Part shown: piece by piece, positions 61,486 through 64,000 of the stretch
Layout of the letters: every line of letters starts with the position of its first letter
Position numbering within the stretch: the first letter of the stretch is position 1
DNA from: an uncultured Anaerolineae bacterium
GTDB lineage: Bacteria; Chloroflexota; Anaerolineae; Aggregatilineales; Phototrophicaceae
NCBI GenBank assembly: GCA_934216615.1
Contig: CAKQCB010000004.1
Span: forward strand, 186,001-250,000
Length of the DNA: 64,000 nt
Direction: 5' to 3'
Program-made: the position numbers and the translations under genes
Notes under the pieces: generated by a model
What the model was told of the DNA's origin: nothing
The model's input: only the letters and a program-made list of their open reading frames with translations
Database searches by the model: none

Positions 61486-64000
61486 TCACTCATAACGTAA
61501 AACATGCGAAACACGTTCCATTGTGGCTGGACGGGCTGCTAAGAAGGTGGCAATCCACGAGATTAAGACAGAAATAGCGAGTAAACCGATGCCGATCAAG
61601 GTTGCATCTCGCGGAATAGGAACATCCGCACCACTTAATGAAATTATAAGAGAAATTCCAATTCCGCTTAACCCAATTCCGATCAAACCACTCAAAAAGC
61701 CGATGATGGTATTTTCAATCAAGATGATGCCGAGCACACGACGCGGTTTTAGGCCAATGGCCTTCATCACGCCGATGTGTTGACGTCTTTCTAGGGTGGC
61801 GAGTGAAATGGTGTTGGTCATGGCAATCGCAGCGGCGATGATCGACAAGATCGACACTAACGTAGGAATGGCGCTGAATAACGAGATCATGCGCTGCATC
61901 AACCCATCAATGAACGTGATGTCGAGCGTGAACAGCGTAGGATTGGTTGAAAGCGCCAGTAACACACTGTTCAAGTTTTCCGGCGTGACTTGCAAGAATG
62001 TCATTTGAAAACTTTGTTCCGGTGGGAAAACGCCGGGCGCGATCAACGACTGCCCCATGAGCAGGGCATTTGAACTTTCGGCAATCCCAATCACCTCAAG
62101 CAGAACGGGTTCAGCGCGTTCATCATTATAAGGTTGTGCGGTGAGCTGTGAGCCAACCTGAATTCCCCAACTGTCAATATACGGGTTCAGATTCGACAGC
62201 ACCACATAAGGCATGCCTGTATCGGCGGAGGTTAAATCTCGCCCTGCAACAATCGTGCCAGAAGTGAGATTGGGGTTATCCGTCGTGCGCACCCCAAAGC
62301 TCATGGGAACATTTCGGCGCGAGCTGGTGAACGACCCTTGTTCAGGGGAAAGGTCATCGATAGAGACACCATCCACTTCGGTAATGGAGAGGAGCAGTTG
62401 TCCCATTTCGGTGCGATATTCGATCCCCTCAATCGAATTGAGTTGGGCATTGAGCAGACCTTGCGCCAGATCGTTATTCAAGATGCTGATGAGGGGGAAA
62501 ACCATCACATTCCCACCCATCGACTGCGCCAGTTGAATTTGCAAAACTTCGCGTGTGCCAATCCCCACAAACGTAATCAAGCTCAGCGCGAACATGCCCG
62601 CGCTCAACGCTAACATGGTGGTTGCATTACGGATACGACGTGAGGACAAGTTGCGCAACGCCAAGCGCAAATCGACAATGCCGAAGTAAGGCAGCTTGCC
62701 CACGATCCAGATCACCACCCAGAGCAGACACACTAAAATCCCCAAGATTAACAGGGTGATCGCGACGCCGATCATGCCTGTGATGATGCTCTGTACGAGG
62801 ATGTTGCTAAAGCGCGTATCTTCAAGCCCTGTGACCGGACTGCCGACAATCGAGCCGACAATTGCACCAACCACGATAATGACCAGAAACAGCGCAAAAA
62901 TGGAGTGTAAACAACCCGTCGCAGGGATTACCGTTTCGTTCGGGCGTAAAATTGTTGCAGGGCGAACGCGGTTGGCCGTGAGGACGGGTAACACGCCAAA
63001 GACCAGCGTCACCACAATACCGATGGCTAAGCCCAGAAAAACCGCTTCAGGATAAATCGCAACAGGTAAGCGCTGTTGGAGGACGGCTTCGCCAAACCGG
63101 TTGACGATCCCGCCCATCAACACGCCGACGACGGTCCCAAATAGGCTTCCGGCGACGCCGAGCCAAAAGGCTTCAGCCATGAATAACATGGAAATTTGGC
63201 GACCTTTGAGGCCGAAGGTTTTAAAGGCGGCAATCTCATTGGTGCGTCGCCCGACCATCACCAGCATGGTGTTGATGATCCCCACGCCCCCAATCAACAA
63301 TGCGCCTAAGCCCATGATGACGATGAACCGCCCGAACAAATCCCCCACAATTTGATTACGTCGCAAGACATCATCAATCGTGCTGTTTTCGTAGCGGAAC
63401 ATGCCCATGCGCCCGGTGGTCATCTCCACTTCATCGAGGTCGGCATCGGGGGGCAAGGTGATGCTGATGGTGTTGGGTTCGGGCGGAATTTGTAACGTAG
63501 GCGCATCATCAACATGGATGTACGCAAAGCCGAAGAAGGCGGCGAAAATGTCGGTGAGGTTGGCTTCATAGTCGGTCGAAACGATGCCTGTGACGGTGAA
63601 GCGTTCTTCCGTCCCTGTCACGCGCACTTCATCCCCTAGTCGGATATTTTGCGTGTCGGCTAGATTTCGACTGATGACAATCGAACGCGGTTCTGTCAAT
63701 AGGTCGCGCAGTTCTGCGCCTGCGGGTTCTTGAGCAATCACCGGTTCTGTCGGCGGGAAGGTCGCAGGGTCGATCAGCAACGCGCTGACCATCTGCGGTC
63801 TGCCTGCCGTCGTTTCCTCAACCTGTGTCACTTGAAAATTCCCCGCACGGCGGTAACTGCTGACTTGCCCGCCGATCGAATCAATGTATTCTGTGACCTC
63901 TGCCACCAGTGGAAGCGGAATACTTGAGGCTTCAGAATCCGTATCAAAGGCAAAGAGAGAGTTGGTATTCGGAGCGGTGTAGGTGATATCACCATGATTA
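61486..64000 (-). CDS. ABC transporter permease with two FtsX domains, N-terminus beyond the window
   Basis: The frame is open to the right edge, so the true start is outside. At least 838 residues: a periplasmic MacB-type core (about 1-165 in view), an FtsX domain with IIMGLGALLIGGVGIINTMLVMVGRRTNEIAAFKTFGLKGRQ, a two-helix linker region, a second periplasmic domain and a second FtsX domain ending NTISLATLERRQHIGVMKAIGLKPRRVLGI. It has about eight transmembrane helices. Such double permeases work with a LolD-like ATPase that should lie to the right. Cargo could be lipids, lipoproteins or antimicrobial peptides; the family does not decide. Confidence 0.88.
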   Translation of the reverse strand, partial: NHGDITYTAPNTNSLFAFDTDSEASSIPLPLVAEVTEYIDSIGGQVSSYRRAGNFQVTQVEETTAGRPQMVSALLIDPATFPPTEPVIAQEPAGAELRDLLTEPRSIVISRNLADTQNIRLGDEVRVTGTEERFTVTGIVSTDYEANLTDIFAAFFGFAYIHVDDAPTLQIPPEPNTISITLPPDADLDEVEMTTGRMGMFRYENSTIDDVLRRNQIVGDLFGRFIVIMGLGALLIGGVGIINTMLVMVGRRTNEIAAFKTFGLKGRQISMLFMAEAFWLGVAGSLFGTVVGVLMGGIVNRFGEAVLQQRLPVAIYPEAVFLGLAIGIVVTLVFGVLPVLTANRVRPATILRPNETVIPATGCLHSIFALFLVIIVVGAIVGSIVGSPVTGLEDTRFSNILVQSIITGMIGVAITLLILGILVCLLWVVIWIVGKLPYFGIVDLRLALRNLSSRRIRNATTMLALSAGMFALSLITFVGIGTREVLQIQLAQSMGGNVMVFPLISILNNDLAQGLLNAQLNSIEGIEYRTEMGQLLLSITEVDGVSIDDLSPEQGSFTSSRRNVPMSFGVRTTDNPNLTSGTIVAGRDLTSADTGMPYVVLSNLNPYIDSWGIQVGSQLTAQPYNDERAEPVLLEVIGIAESSNALLMGQSLIAPGVFPPEQSFQMTFLQVTPENLNSVLLALSTNPTLFTLDITFIDGLMQRMISLFSAIPTLVSILSIIAAAIAMTNTISLATLERRQHIGVMKAIGLKPRRVLGIILIENTIIGFLSGLIGIGLSGIGISLIISLSGADVPIPRDATLIGIGLLAISVLISWIATFLAARPATMERVSHVLRYE

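Noticed and set aside
1..64000. tRNA, rRNA or known riboswitch genes
   Set aside because: No T-loop/anticodon arrangement, rRNA signature or familiar riboswitch core was recognised by eye; a covariance-model scan would be needed to be sure.

Overview
The window looks like chromosome of a Chloroflexota bacterium, most likely Anaerolineae-like. This is an inference from gene content: a SpoVS-type protein beside dnaA in a genome with no other sporulation gene in view, a YfhO-type membrane giant, many small secreted SH3/PA14/PPC/VIT-VWA proteins, Thr/Pro-rich linkers and roughly even GC. No rRNA, tRNA, CRISPR array or transposase was recognised. Two genes are cut by the window edges: a TIR protein at the left and a two-module FtsX permease at the right.

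Layout. 1-3.6 kb is accessory: a TIR protein, a zinc-ribbon protein, then a lone phage terminase large subunit behind a mini-LexA winged-helix protein, each preceded by an SOS-like box. 3.6-12.5 kb holds small conserved genes, ilvD, a chorismate mutase/DAHP synthase, an isochorismatase-fold hydrolase and three glycosyltransferases in one + strand run. 12.6-18.4 kb holds an EcsAB-like ABC exporter, dnaA, a structured 736-bp dnaA upstream region, the SpoVS-like gene and a PHP phosphoesterase. 18.5-27.1 kb carries Ada, a thioredoxin-reductase-like flavoprotein, an MDR reductase/XRE regulator/membrane protein operon, an ALDH16-type double-domain aldehyde dehydrogenase, a possible toxin-antitoxin remnant, a second (membrane-anchored) TIR protein and an AAC(3)-fold acetyltransferase. 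27.4-37.2 kb contains a DIP1984-like gene, a GNAT, a very large YfhO-flippase fusion, a PA14/SH3 secreted protein, an AlkD-like repair protein and another SH3 secreted protein preceded by an RNA-switch-like pair of mutually exclusive hairpins. 37.6-49.8 kb holds a clan GH-A-like protein, a UPF0173 hydrolase, an orphan GAF-histidine kinase, a 708-bp AT-rich region dense in TTATGAACA repeats (candidate origin or operator array), a TPR membrane protein, an M42 peptidase, galK/galT and a BON protein. 49.9-64 kb holds a SlyD-like PPIase, maf, secreted PPC proteins, CsbD, PatB, a VIT-VWA protein, a cold-shock protein, a thermonuclease lipoprotein, a TetR/YceI pair and the FtsX permease.

What ties the window together is a dispersed family of about 185-260 bp modular palindromic repeats (at least ten copies) placed only between genes, often touching stop codons, with CACCTCACC/GGTGAGGTG ends and four or five internal hairpins. 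The most interesting leads are the SOS-box/mini-LexA/terminase module, the repeat family, the TTATGAACA cluster together with an unusual DNA-contact residue in DnaA, the mutually exclusive hairpins at 35.6 kb and the YfhO-flippase fusion. All functions are read from sequence patterns without database searches; RNA structures and promoters are manual calls.
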